DNA from: an uncultured Eubacteriales bacterium
Lineage (GTDB): Bacteria; Bacillota; Clostridia; Oscillospirales; CAG-272
NCBI GenBank assembly: GCA_934446065.1
Contig: CAKSDP010000014.1
Coordinates: 1-50,129 of the forward strand
Reading direction: 5' to 3'
DNA length: 50,129 nt
Shown here: positions 1 through 8,561 of the stretch, piece after piece
Layout of the letters: each line of letters starts with the position of its first letter
Position numbering within the stretch: position 1 is the first letter of the stretch
The notes under the pieces: generated by a model
Told to the model about the DNA's origin: nothing
The model's database searches: none
The model's input: only the letters and a program-made list of their open reading frames with translations
Translations under genes and position numbers: made by a program

Positions 1-100
1 TGACTTAACTGTAACACATTTGACTCTCATTTGCTATTCTTTTTTTGCGCTGTAACTTATCTATTGTAATCCTACACTGCGGCATTATATCGCGGCGGAC

Positions 101-129
101 TTGAACTTTCTTTCGTATGATGGTATAAT
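101..129 (+). promoter_or_regulatory. Sigma-A promoter of murJ
   Basis: TTGAAC (101-106) and TATAAT (124-129) with a 17 bp spacer. Transcription would start near 135-137, so the ATG codons at 132 and 135 cannot serve as the start, which supports the start at 183. Confidence 0.75.
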
Positions 130-182
130 GTATGATGTGGCAGTATATCACGCGCCGCAAATTTGATTTTTACGGACAGTAT

Positions 183-1721
183 ATGGAAAAAGAAAATAAA
201 AAGGGCGTAAATCTTCTCGGCACAGCCGTGATGATGGGCGTAATTACGGTTTTTGCAAAATTTCTCGGGCTTCTGCGCGACATTCTCGTTGCGCGTGCCT
301 ACGGCACCGGAATCGAGGCGGTCGCCTACGACACGGCGAGCCGGCTCCCCGTTCTGTTGTTCGACTTCGTGATCGGAGGAGTCGTTTCGGCGGCACTCAT
401 CCCCGTTTTCAGCGAGCTTCTTGTAAAAAAAGGCAAGGATGAAGCCGTGCGCTTCTCCGTCGCGTATGTGAATCTCATGCTTATGATAACGACGGCGATA
501 ACTCTTATCGGCATCGTATTCGCAAAAGAGCTTGTAGGTTTTCTCGCGCCGGATATCGCGCCGGAAGCACAGGTACTCGCGGTAAAGCTCACGCGGATCA
601 TGTTCCCGATGATAATTTTCACCGGGCTCGCGTTCTCATTTGTCGGCATCCTGCAATCGCTCGGCGAATTCAACATTCCCGCGCTCATCAGCCTTGTGTC
701 GAACTCGATCATGGTCATCTATCTGTTCACGCTCAACAGCGTTTTCGGCATCACCGGTCTTGCGGTCGCGATGCTGCTCGGATGGGCGTCACAGGCGATG
801 ATCCAGGCCCCGAAGCTGCACGCGCTCGGCTGGCGGTACAGCCTTCGCTGTGACCTGCGCTCCCCCTACATCAAAAAATCCATGAAAAACGCCGTGCCGA
901 TACTGCTCGGCACATGGACTCAGCCGGTGTGCTCGCTCATCAACACACGCTTCGCCTCGGGGCTTAACGGCGGCAGGGCGATCACCGCGCTCGGTTACGC
1001 AAACCGCCTGTACACGATCATCGCGGGCGTGTTCACGTTCGTCTGCACGAATCTGCTGTTCCCGTATATGTCACGCGCGGCAGCCTCCGGCAACAAGGAC
1101 GAGAGCCGCAAGATGATGACAACGTCGATAAAGATTCTCGTGTTCATCATCGCTCCGATAACAGTCGGCATATTCATGCTTGCAACGCCGATCACCGCCC
1201 TCATCTACGAGCGCGGCGAGTTCAACGCATCAGATACGGCGCTCACCGCGACGGCGCTCTCGCGCTATGCGTTCGGAATGGTGTTCCTTGCGGCGAATGA
1301 GTTACTTGTAAAAGCATTCTTCGCCGACGGAGACACGAAGGTTCCGATGTTCTCCTCGATCGCGGCGATGGTCCTCAACATTGTGCTTGTGACGCTGACA
1401 TCCGACAAGCTCGGCGTCGGCGGGATCGCACTTGCGTCCGGCATCGCGATGATACTCAACTTTACAATCAACTGCATCGTCAAATACCGCCGCGACGGCG
1501 CGCTGTTTTCGCTGTCCGACGTTGCCGATTTTGCCCGTTCCGTCGCGTCTGCGGCGATTATGGGAGTTGCGGTCTACTTTCTCCGCGGCATTTCGTCCTC
1601 TCCGATCGTCACGATCGCTATATGTGTTCCCTGCGGAGTTATAGTGTACGCGCTCTCAACACTTATTATGAGATCGGAAGAAACGAGGTACTTCACTGCA
1701 AAGCTCAGCCGACGCGGCTAA
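183..1721 (+). CDS. murJ: Lipid II flippase MurJ (MviN family)
   Basis: Polytopic inner-membrane MOP-superfamily protein, 513 residues, expected to flip lipid II across the membrane for peptidoglycan synthesis. The N-terminus has the family pattern FAKFLGLLRDILVARAYGTG, and hydrophobic helices continue to the C-terminus, consistent with about 14 membrane segments. The ATG at 183 is preferred over an in-frame ATG at 132 because the promoter -10 box (124-129) places transcription initiation downstream of 132. The ribosome site is only weak (GGACAG). A secreted protein gene follows 22 bp after the stop and is probably co-transcribed. Family assignment is firm; the exact start is slightly less so. 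Confidence 0.92.
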   Translation: MEKENKKGVNLLGTAVMMGVITVFAKFLGLLRDILVARAYGTGIEAVAYDTASRLPVLLFDFVIGGVVSAALIPVFSELLVKKGKDEAVRFSVAYVNLMLMITTAITLIGIVFAKELVGFLAPDIAPEAQVLAVKLTRIMFPMIIFTGLAFSFVGILQSLGEFNIPALISLVSNSIMVIYLFTLNSVFGITGLAVAMLLGWASQAMIQAPKLHALGWRYSLRCDLRSPYIKKSMKNAVPILLGTWTQPVCSLINTRFASGLNGGRAITALGYANRLYTIIAGVFTFVCTNLLFPYMSRAAASGNKDESRKMMTTSIKILVFIIAPITVGIFMLATPITALIYERGEFNASDTALTATALSRYAFGMVFLAANELLVKAFFADGDTKVPMFSSIAAMVLNIVLVTLTSDKLGVGGIALASGIAMILNFTINCIVKYRRDGALFSLSDVADFARSVASAAIMGVAVYFLRGISSSPIVTIAICVPCGVIVYALSTLIMRSEETRYFTAKLSRRG

Positions 1722-1743
1722 GCTTGCGGTCGATCCTTACACC

Positions 1744-4404
1744 ATGAAAAAAACACGATTTTTGTCGCTTATGCTGTGCGCTCTGTGCACGATTGCGGCA
1801 CTGATGCCGGGCGGAGCCGCCTACGCCGACGCGATCGGATCTGAAAACGCCGACATTAACGGAGCGCTTGTTCCGCTGTCGGAATATACAAATTCGGATA
1901 CGCTCACGCCGGATTGGGAATGGACGACATCCGGCTCCGCCGAATCCGCCATATCGGAGGACGGCACGTCAGTAACGTTTTCCGGAATATCCGGCACGGT
2001 TTCGGCAGAATTCTCGGGGGACACCATATCACTTGACGGATACATGGAGGTCGGGTTCACCATACGCACCGTCGGCGGCGTCAAATGCTCCGTCTCACTT
2101 GAGGCGCAGTTCGGCGAAGCCGTAGTGCGCACGGCGGCAGAAGCACCCTCCGGAAGCGAGTCCTGCATATTTGTCCGTATACCGGACGGCGAATACTATC
2201 TGACGGGAATGTCGGTCAAACTCACGTTTGTCGGAAGCCAATCCTCCGGCGCATCGGCGACGGTGCGTGCCGTCACAGTCTCCCCCGACGATCACCTTAA
2301 ACCGATACAGACATACTCCGCCGTAAGGCTTGCGGGTACCGAGCAGACATACATAGGCAAGAGCATAGTGTCGATCGCCGCAAACCACGACGAATACGCC
2401 GCACGGCTTCGTATAACGGCAAAGAACGGAGCGGTAACGTTCTCGTTGTCGCAGAACGGCAAGGATTTCGCCGTTATCGGCTCATCCGTTCTGAGTGAGA
2501 ACCGCAATGAGTATCTTTTCAGCGTTTCCGGAATCCGCGCTCCGTCGGAATACAAGGTGGAATTCACCGGCTCCGGCGACACTCCGGTGCTTGAGGGCGT
2601 TGACTTCATCCCACTCTCATCAAGCAGCACGACCCCAAAGGAAGAGCTTGGAAAGATCACAAAATGCGCTGTCTCCGACGATTGGAAAACGCTCAGCGTC
2701 TCGGGCACAATCACGCGTGACGCGGCGATCAAATACATTGACGCCGAGATCTGCCTGTTCGGCGTAAGAATGTGGGACGGACGCGACACCGCGATGAGAT
2801 CGGAGCCGCTCGCCACGCTTAAAATGTCCACAAGCTTCACGTTCACCGTATCGGATCCCGGAGATGCGATGCTCTTTTCCTCATATTTCATCGCGATCCG
2901 CTCCGACGGCAATTACACCGTCGCTTCCGGGCAGGAATACCCCGCATATCCAACGGTCCGTTCACAGATGCCCGCGCTTGCGGCATACGGGATCACCCCA
3001 GCGGAAGCGTTCTCGTATGGATTTGACGGGTACATTATCGACGTTGACGCGACCTCGCTGCTCGCGCCGAGCGCCAATTTCAACAGCCAGATCTTCACGA
3101 TCGACACCTCATACTACTACCTGAACAATGAGCTTATAAGCGAGGTTGACCGCACGGCGGAATTCCTCTCGAAAGCCGGAATATCTCCGATAATCAGGCT
3201 TGACGTTTCGGCGTCGAAGTTCGGAAATTCCTCCGAGCGGGCGTGCAAAAGCGTCGCGGCAGCCGTATCGTTCCTCGCTGAGCGGTACTCGCCGTCCGGA
3301 ATTATCCTTCGTTTTGCCGATGTGGGCTCGGTTTACTCCTCACGCAGCGCCGCAAACGCTGCAAATATGTTGCGGCTGTCCTATGCTGCGGCGGGAAGAT
3401 TTGCAGTCTCGGGCGAAAGCGGCACCGCGATCATTGCAGAGGTACAGGCAGATCGGGACAAAAACCCCGAGACCGCAGCATGGCTGCTCTCCCGCGAAAT
3501 CGCAGCAATAACAAAGTCGCCCATACGTATGGTATTCACCGGTGTGCAGCCGTCAGCCGCCTCGATTGCGCAGGCAAAGGCACTTGTCACAGCCGTCTCG
3601 GACGGCGGATCGTCTGCAGAGTTCACGCTGTGCTTTGACGTGACCGGAGACGAGCTTCAGGGGATAGGCGATGTTCTCGACTCTGCCGCTCTGAAGAATG
3701 CTGTGTTCAGCATATCCGACAGCTCCGCCATATCGCTTGAGTTCGACTCATACGAGGACACGCGCGCCGCGATATTCGGCGCCGAGGATGAGGGAGCTGT
3801 TCTGTGGGATTTCACGAGATCGTATGATTCTGCCGGATTCTCCGGCTCATGCGCCGACGCGCTTTTCACCACAGAATCACGCCTCATGGAAAGCTACACG
3901 GGGATACCCGCCTGCCGCGCGCTCACGGCGAATCTCGCGGGCGTATCCGACGTAATACTGGCAGAACCGGCGTCCCCGCTGAATCTGTCCGATACGAGCT
4001 GCGTAAGCTTTCTGCTCGCGGCGGAAAGCGACGGTCCGTTTTCCCTCGACATAATATTTATTTCCGGCAAAACGCGCACTCTTTTCACGGCATCGTTTGA
4101 CGGAAGCGGCGTATTCTCGCCGGTGTGCGATCTCTCGTCGCTCGAATGTGCAAAAAAGGTTGACCGCATCGCGATCGTCTTGCGCGAGGGTACAGATGTG
4201 CGGCTCGGCATTGCACGCGTCACAGCCGGTGGCGGCGCCGATTCGATACGCGATCTGTATATAACGGAGACCACGGCGAAAGTCCCGGAACCCGTCAAAG
4301 ATACGCACGTTATGACTCCCGATCCGGCAGTTCTTGCCGTCATAGGTGTAGTGATCGTAACGATCGTGATATTCGCACTGCTGAGCAGAAAACACGATGA
4401 ATAG
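1744..4404 (+). CDS. Secreted, C-terminally membrane-anchored protein of unknown function
   Basis: 886 residues. It has a Sec signal peptide (residues about 1-29: basic start, hydrophobic core, AYADA cleavage region) and one C-terminal membrane helix (about 857-880) followed by a short basic tail (SRKHDE), so most of the chain should face the outside. The first 400 residues look like beta-rich segments. Residues about 400-640 alternate strands and helices (AEAFSYGFDGYIIDVDA, GISPIIRLDVSAS, YSPSGIILRFADVG) in a way that recalls a TIM-barrel glycosidase-like domain, but I see no recognisable catalytic motif. It follows murJ closely and ends just before a terminator. A cell-envelope role is inferred from context only. 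Confidence 0.75.
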   Translation: MKKTRFLSLMLCALCTIAALMPGGAAYADAIGSENADINGALVPLSEYTNSDTLTPDWEWTTSGSAESAISEDGTSVTFSGISGTVSAEFSGDTISLDGYMEVGFTIRTVGGVKCSVSLEAQFGEAVVRTAAEAPSGSESCIFVRIPDGEYYLTGMSVKLTFVGSQSSGASATVRAVTVSPDDHLKPIQTYSAVRLAGTEQTYIGKSIVSIAANHDEYAARLRITAKNGAVTFSLSQNGKDFAVIGSSVLSENRNEYLFSVSGIRAPSEYKVEFTGSGDTPVLEGVDFIPLSSSSTTPKEELGKITKCAVSDDWKTLSVSGTITRDAAIKYIDAEICLFGVRMWDGRDTAMRSEPLATLKMSTSFTFTVSDPGDAMLFSSYFIAIRSDGNYTVASGQEYPAYPTVRSQMPALAAYGITPAEAFSYGFDGYIIDVDATSLLAPSANFNSQIFTIDTSYYYLNNELISEVDRTAEFLSKAGISPIIRLDVSASKFGNSSERACKSVAAAVSFLAERYSPSGIILRFADVGSVYSSRSAANAANMLRLSYAAAGRFAVSGESGTAIIAEVQADRDKNPETAAWLLSREIAAITKSPIRMVFTGVQPSAASIAQAKALVTAVSDGGSSAEFTLCFDVTGDELQGIGDVLDSAALKNAVFSISDSSAISLEFDSYEDTRAAIFGAEDEGAVLWDFTRSYDSAGFSGSCADALFTTESRLMESYTGIPACRALTANLAGVSDVILAEPASPLNLSDTSCVSFLLAAESDGPFSLDIIFISGKTRTLFTASFDGSGVFSPVCDLSSLECAKKVDRIAIVLREGTDVRLGIARVTAGGGADSIRDLYITETTAKVPEPVKDTHVMTPDPAVLAVIGVVIVTIVIFALLSRKHDE

Positions 4405-4436
4405 AAAAACGGTTGGCATTTCGCCAACCGTTTTTT
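4405..4436. terminator. Bidirectional intrinsic terminator
   Basis: AAACGGTTGGC / GCCAACCGTTT hairpin flanked by A-run and T-run. It lies two bases past the stop at 4404 and just downstream of the convergent minus-strand gene ending at 4454, so it can serve both. Confidence 0.9.
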
Positions 4437-4453
4437 GTTTAGCTTAAGACAGA

Positions 4454-5407
4454 TCAGAAGCTGCCGCCGCCACCGCCGTGCGTTTCGCCCGACGATGATA
4501 CGTGCGTGCTCGATCCGCCGCTGTCATTATCGTCATCCTGAGGACGCTCCGTCTGGCTGACGGTCGAATACAGGAAAATATCATGGCTGTCGTTCAGCAC
4601 CATGCTATTCTCACGGACATAGCTTTCAGCCGAATTTCTCGGTCTGACGGTGCGCATCTTCGATCTGAGTATACCTGCACCGATGAAACCGCCTATGACT
4701 CCGACGATCAGCGACACAAAGGCGTAAAACCAAGAGAAGTAGAATCCGTCATCGTAGTCGTAAAAATCATCGTCCGAGCTGCTGTTCCTGTCAAACGGCT
4801 CGCCGTCTCTCGCAGATGTCACATATTTTTCGCCTATCTGCGCGAACAGATTAAGTGCCTCATAGTAATCCCCGTCCTTCAGATACGGCGTGATCTCGCT
4901 TCTGATTCTGTCGATACCGTAATCCGTAAACGCGGTGATTCCGTAGCCGTGGGTCGAGATATGCCACTGGCGCTCCTCCATGCAGAGGAGGAACAATGCG
5001 CCGTCCTTGTCGGGGCCGTAGCCATATCCGAGAAAATCGAAAATATCGTCCGCAAAATCCTGAATATCGTCGTAGCTGCCGGAATAGCTCGGCTCTATGT
5101 ACACGACAAAATCAAAATTCAGCCGCGTGCTCATTTCCTCAAGCTTTGTTTTAAGCTCCGATATCTGATCATCGGTGAGCAGCTCCGCTTCATCGACAAG
5201 ATACCCGAAAAGGCTCTTGCCGACATTTCCGAGGTCGATATCTTCGTCAAGATCGGAATCATTATCGTCGAGAACTGCGATCCCGTCGTCTCCTTCGGCG
5301 GCGTAAACGTCGTAGTCGTAATCCTGCGAGTCGGCGACCGCCGCGATTGGCAGCACCGCACACACAAGCAGCGCCGCAATAACTGAAATTATTCGTTTCT
5401 TCATCAC
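4454..5407 (-). CDS. TPM-domain membrane protein (YdjH/YgcG-like)
   Basis: 317 residues with an N-terminal signal peptide (about 1-25), an acidic linker, and a TPM domain (about 70-200; LVDEAELLTDDQISELKTKL at its start, then DKDGALFLLCMEERQWHIST). A membrane helix follows at about 222-248, and the tail ends in a Gly run plus Ser-Phe (GGGGGSF), typical of YgcG-type proteins. It is last in a three-gene operon with a zinc-ribbon membrane protein (9 bp upstream) and an SPFH protein. The same trio occurs in Bacillus subtilis as ydjI, ydjG and ydjH beside a pspA paralogue and is linked to envelope-stress membrane protection. No PspA gene is present here. Confidence 0.85.
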   Translation of the reverse strand: MMKKRIISVIAALLVCAVLPIAAVADSQDYDYDVYAAEGDDGIAVLDDNDSDLDEDIDLGNVGKSLFGYLVDEAELLTDDQISELKTKLEEMSTRLNFDFVVYIEPSYSGSYDDIQDFADDIFDFLGYGYGPDKDGALFLLCMEERQWHISTHGYGITAFTDYGIDRIRSEITPYLKDGDYYEALNLFAQIGEKYVTSARDGEPFDRNSSSDDDFYDYDDGFYFSWFYAFVSLIVGVIGGFIGAGILRSKMRTVRPRNSAESYVRENSMVLNDSHDIFLYSTVSQTERPQDDDNDSGGSSTHVSSSGETHGGGGGSF

Positions 5408-5416
5408 GTCACCGCC

Positions 5417-6511
5417 TTACAGATTCATGAACGCCGTGAGTCCGCCAAGCGTTATGGCAGTGATTATGGCAGTATAGATGCCCCACCACTTCCAGTACGC
5501 GCCGCGATCCACGGGCAGGTCGCCGACAAACTTGCCGGTCTGACCGTTCATGGCAAATGTGTACTTCTGTTCATTCCACGTCGTTGTGAGCATCCACACC
5601 GGATAAAGCGCATACTTTGCGCGGCCGTTGTGCGCGTTGATACTGCTCGCCTCGGTATTTACGGTATCGTAGCCGTCAACCGTTCTCGCAAACGCAGCCT
5701 CGGTGCTGTTCTTTATGCGCTCATTCGCGCGGTCGATGCTCTCGTCTGCGGTCACGTCGTACTTATCCGCAAGGTATCCCGCGAGATATGCAGTCTTGAA
5801 ATCGACAGCCTCCGAAAAATCGAACGGCTCGATAGATTCCATAAGGTCGTCCGCCATCTTTGACGAGCCGTCCACGGGAACGTTGTCAAAGCCGATCGAA
5901 CCCTCGCGGAACAACGAATAGTGGCTTGTTTCGGTATAGTCGTACTTGCTGTCGGACCATGTTTTCGTCGTCGTCGCGTGATATCTGACGGCGGCATCGA
6001 CATCGGTATCGAACAGCCAGAACGGGACGTACACGCCGCGGATCTCGTCGATGTGGTTCTGACTCTTAAAGACCTTCGGCAGAAGGCGTTTCTTCGAGAT
6101 ATGCTTGAGGAAAGCATCCTTTGCTGCCTTCTTGTCAAGCTTGAACGGTATTACATAATCCGGTTTGAGCGTACCGCTGAGTCTGTCGGACATAACTACC
6201 GGGTTCCCGCAGAACGGGCAGGACGTTGCGGCTGTGTTCTCGTCACAGACTATCTCGCCTCCGCAGGAATTGCAGATGAACGAGCGAAGCTCGCCCTCCT
6301 CGCCGGACTGCCACTCGCCGCCGGCCTTGCTGTCCCACGAAAACGTATCGGGGCGCTCGCGCTTCAGGTCATCACCGAATTTCTCGATGGTATCCGTGTC
6401 AAACTCAGTGTCGCAGTACGGGCACTTGAGCTTCTGTACACCGCTGTCAAATGCAAGTGCGCCGCCGCAGCACGGGCATTTATAGTCAAGTATTGCTGCT
6501 ATTGTTTCCAA
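5417..6511 (-). CDS. Zinc-ribbon protein with C-terminal membrane helix (YdjG-like)
   Basis: 364 residues. Two zinc-ribbon units occupy the N-terminus: CPCC/CPYC at about residues 13-33 and CNSC/CPFC at about 80-102. A beta-rich middle region contains GVYVPFWLFDTDVDA, and a single C-terminal membrane helix (about 340-362) anchors the protein with its ribbons probably facing the cytoplasm. It lies between the SPFH gene (34 bp gap) and the TPM gene (9 bp gap) and resembles B. subtilis YdjG, a membrane partner of the SPFH protein YdjI. A scaffold or recruitment role is inferred from that family. Confidence 0.82.
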   Translation of the reverse strand: METIAAILDYKCPCCGGALAFDSGVQKLKCPYCDTEFDTDTIEKFGDDLKRERPDTFSWDSKAGGEWQSGEEGELRSFICNSCGGEIVCDENTAATSCPFCGNPVVMSDRLSGTLKPDYVIPFKLDKKAAKDAFLKHISKKRLLPKVFKSQNHIDEIRGVYVPFWLFDTDVDAAVRYHATTTKTWSDSKYDYTETSHYSLFREGSIGFDNVPVDGSSKMADDLMESIEPFDFSEAVDFKTAYLAGYLADKYDVTADESIDRANERIKNSTEAAFARTVDGYDTVNTEASSINAHNGRAKYALYPVWMLTTTWNEQKYTFAMNGQTGKFVGDLPVDRGAYWKWWGIYTAIITAITLGGLTAFMNL

Positions 6512-6545
6512 CTCCTTTGCAATTTAGTAGGTAAGAGTAAGGGCG

Positions 6546-7868
6546 TCAGGTTCTGTCGTTCTCGTCAAACGGGTCGCCGCACTCGGGACAGAACTTCGGC
6601 GGATGCGCGGGATCTTCCGGCTCCCAGCCGCACTTGTCACAGCGGTATGTATACGCGTCGGCAGGCTTTTTCGCCCCGCACTCGGAGCAGAACTTGCCCT
6701 TGTTTACCGCACCGCATGAGCATTTCCATCCGTCGGCGGTATTCGTCTCAGGCTTCTTTGCACCGCACTCGGGGCAGAATTTGCCGGTAGCCACAGCTCC
6801 GCAGGAGCACTTCCAGCCTTCTGCTGCGGGTGCTGCCGCAGATGCGCCGGGCTGCGCCTGCTGTCCCATGGCGAACAGGTTCTGTGCGTTCATTCCGCCG
6901 CCTGCGTTCATCGCCATGCCCATACCCATAAAGCCGGTAGTTGCGCCGTTTTCGTTTGCTGCCGCAGCTTTCATGGCATCAGCCTGTGCTCCGACGAGAG
7001 TTGCCGCCGCCATAGTCGGGTCGCGCATTATCGCTGTCCGCTGTGCCTGCTTGATCATCTCGGCGTCTTCCTCCGGCAGCGTGACGGAACCGAGAGCGAT
7101 GCTGACGACCTTGAGTCCGCGCAGCTCACCCCACTTTGCGGAGAGCGCAGTGTTCATTGCTTCCTCAAGCTCGGTGTTGTGGCTGACGATCTGATTCGGG
7201 CGCAGCTCGAGGTCGGACAGCTTGCCGAACGCGGGCTGAAGTGCACTGATGAACTCTGTTTTCAGCTGACTGTCAAGCTCATCGCGGGTATACTCTCTCT
7301 CCACATTACCGCACACATTGGTGTAGAACAGCATGGGATCCGCAATCTTGTACGAATACACGCCGGAGCAGCGCACGGATACGTCTACATCAAGTCCGAT
7401 CTTGGAATCCACCACGCGGAACGGGATGGGATTCGGTGTGCCGAACTTGTTGTCGATCAGCTCCTTGGTGTTGAAGTAGTACACGCGCTGATCCTTGCCG
7501 GTGTCGCCGCCGTAGGTAAAGCGCTTGCCGATGGTCTTGAATGTCTCCTTCACGCTCTCGCCGAGACTGCCGCAGAAGATCGACGGCTCGCTTGACGTAT
7601 CGAACGTATATTCGCCCGGCTCTGCGCAAAGCTCGATGACCTCGCCCTGATCGACGATCATCATGCACTGACCGTCTGCGACGGCAATGCCCGATCCGTT
7701 GGAGATGACGTTGTCGCTGCCTTTGGTGTTGGAGGAACGACCGCTTACGCGCTTCTGTCCTTTGGTGACAAGCACCTCCTTCGGCATGGATTCACAATAG
7801 AAAAATTCCTTCCACTGATCCGCCAATGTGCTGCCGAGAGCACCCACTCCTGCTCTGATTAGTCCCAT
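6546..7868 (-). CDS. SPFH-domain protein with three C-terminal zinc ribbons (YdjI-like)
   Basis: 440 residues. An SPFH (prohibitin/flotillin-like) domain covers about residues 20-260, opening with a conserved DQWKEFFYCESMP segment. An Ala/Gly/Met-rich stretch (about 285-345) follows, then three zinc ribbons (two copies of WKCSCGAV...KFC.ECGAKKP and one longer CDKCGW...CPECGDPF). There is no membrane helix, so membrane association must come from the SPFH domain or a partner. It is the first gene of the operon, with a good promoter at 7944-7972 and a GAAAGGAG site before ATG. The architecture matches YdjI and proteins often annotated as virion core protein. Confidence 0.87.
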   Translation of the reverse strand: MGLIRAGVGALGSTLADQWKEFFYCESMPKEVLVTKGQKRVSGRSSNTKGSDNVISNGSGIAVADGQCMMIVDQGEVIELCAEPGEYTFDTSSEPSIFCGSLGESVKETFKTIGKRFTYGGDTGKDQRVYYFNTKELIDNKFGTPNPIPFRVVDSKIGLDVDVSVRCSGVYSYKIADPMLFYTNVCGNVEREYTRDELDSQLKTEFISALQPAFGKLSDLELRPNQIVSHNTELEEAMNTALSAKWGELRGLKVVSIALGSVTLPEEDAEMIKQAQRTAIMRDPTMAAATLVGAQADAMKAAAANENGATTGFMGMGMAMNAGGGMNAQNLFAMGQQAQPGASAAAPAAEGWKCSCGAVATGKFCPECGAKKPETNTADGWKCSCGAVNKGKFCSECGAKKPADAYTYRCDKCGWEPEDPAHPPKFCPECGDPFDENDRT

Positions 7869-7943
7869 TTATAAAACTCCTTTCGGGATTTGAAGTCGTA
7901 TCATGTTCGGTTCGCCTTTCTTATGGCAAAACTTCACATCTGT

Positions 7944-7972
7944 ATTGTATCATAATTTCCGAAGAAAAGCAA
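7944..7972 (-). promoter_or_regulatory. Promoter of the SPFH/zinc-ribbon/TPM operon
   Basis: On the minus strand, TTGCTT (7967-7972) and TACAAT (7944-7949) with a 17 bp spacer, about 75 bp upstream of the SPFH start. It is divergent from the rpsT promoter. Confidence 0.6.
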
Positions 7973-8049
7973 GAAATATCGACCTATGCCACATATTTCT
8001 CGGGCATAAAAAATATTCCGAAAAAGCGTCCGTTTTTCCGAAAAAAGTA

Positions 8050-8078
8050 TTGCAATCGCGCCGCATTTGTGATATAAT
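8050..8078 (+). promoter_or_regulatory. Promoter of rpsT
   Basis: TTGCAA (8050-8055) and TATAAT (8073-8078) with a 17 bp spacer. It gives a leader of about 75 nt before the S20 start. Confidence 0.75.
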
Positions 8079-8158
8079 CTGTAAATGTATGAAGTATACA
8101 TCGGGGGTACCCTCTCAGACGCCCGTGTAACATATAATTGAACGAAGGAGGGAAAAAT

Positions 8159-8425
8159 ATGCCGAACATTAAGTCTGCAAAGAAGCGTGTAAAGGTAGCT
8201 GAGGCAAAGAACCTTCGCAACAGAATGTTCAAAACTCAGATGAAGACCATCATTAAGAAATATAACGCTTGTGTTGAGGCCGGCGACAAGGCTGCCGCTG
8301 AGGCTGCATACAAGGCTGCGGTCAAGAAGGTTGACCAGGCTGTAAGCCACGGTATCATTCACAAGAACGCTGCCGCTCACAAGAAGAGCCAGTTCACCAA
8401 GAAGTTCAACGAGATGGGTGCGTAA
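8159..8425 (+). CDS. rpsT: 30S ribosomal protein S20
   Basis: 88 residues, small and very basic, beginning MPNIKSAKKRVKVAEAKNLR, the classic S20 N-terminus. It binds 16S rRNA early in 30S assembly. The start at 8159 is preferred over an in-frame ATG at 8138 because a near-perfect AAGGAGGG site (8144-8151) sits at the right distance and the shorter form matches family length. It is monocistronic, with its own promoter and terminator, as is common for rpsT. Confidence 0.97.
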   Translation: MPNIKSAKKRVKVAEAKNLRNRMFKTQMKTIIKKYNACVEAGDKAAAEAAYKAAVKKVDQAVSHGIIHKNAAAHKKSQFTKKFNEMGA

Positions 8426-8439
8426 ATCCCGCTCAGATA

Positions 8440-8468
8440 AAAACCTCGTCATGCTCCGACGGGGTTTT
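8440..8468 (+). terminator. rpsT terminator
   Basis: Hairpin AAACCTCGTC / GACGGGGTTT (one G-T pair) with a T-rich tail, 15 bp after the rpsT stop. Confidence 0.85.
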
Positions 8469-8488
8469 TTATTTTTCCGGCGCAGTAT

Positions 8489-8516
8489 TGTATTGCATCC
8501 GCAAATATGATATACT
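8489..8516 (+). promoter_or_regulatory. Promoter of the glycosyltransferase/znu transcription unit
   Basis: TTGTAT (8489-8494) and TATACT (8511-8516) with a 16 bp spacer, ahead of the first glycosyltransferase. No other clear promoter or terminator occurs before 13.35 kb, so it may drive all five genes. Confidence 0.5.
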
Positions 8517-8561
8517 ATCGTATATAACTATATGGAAGAATTACGGTCGGAGGGGAATGTT

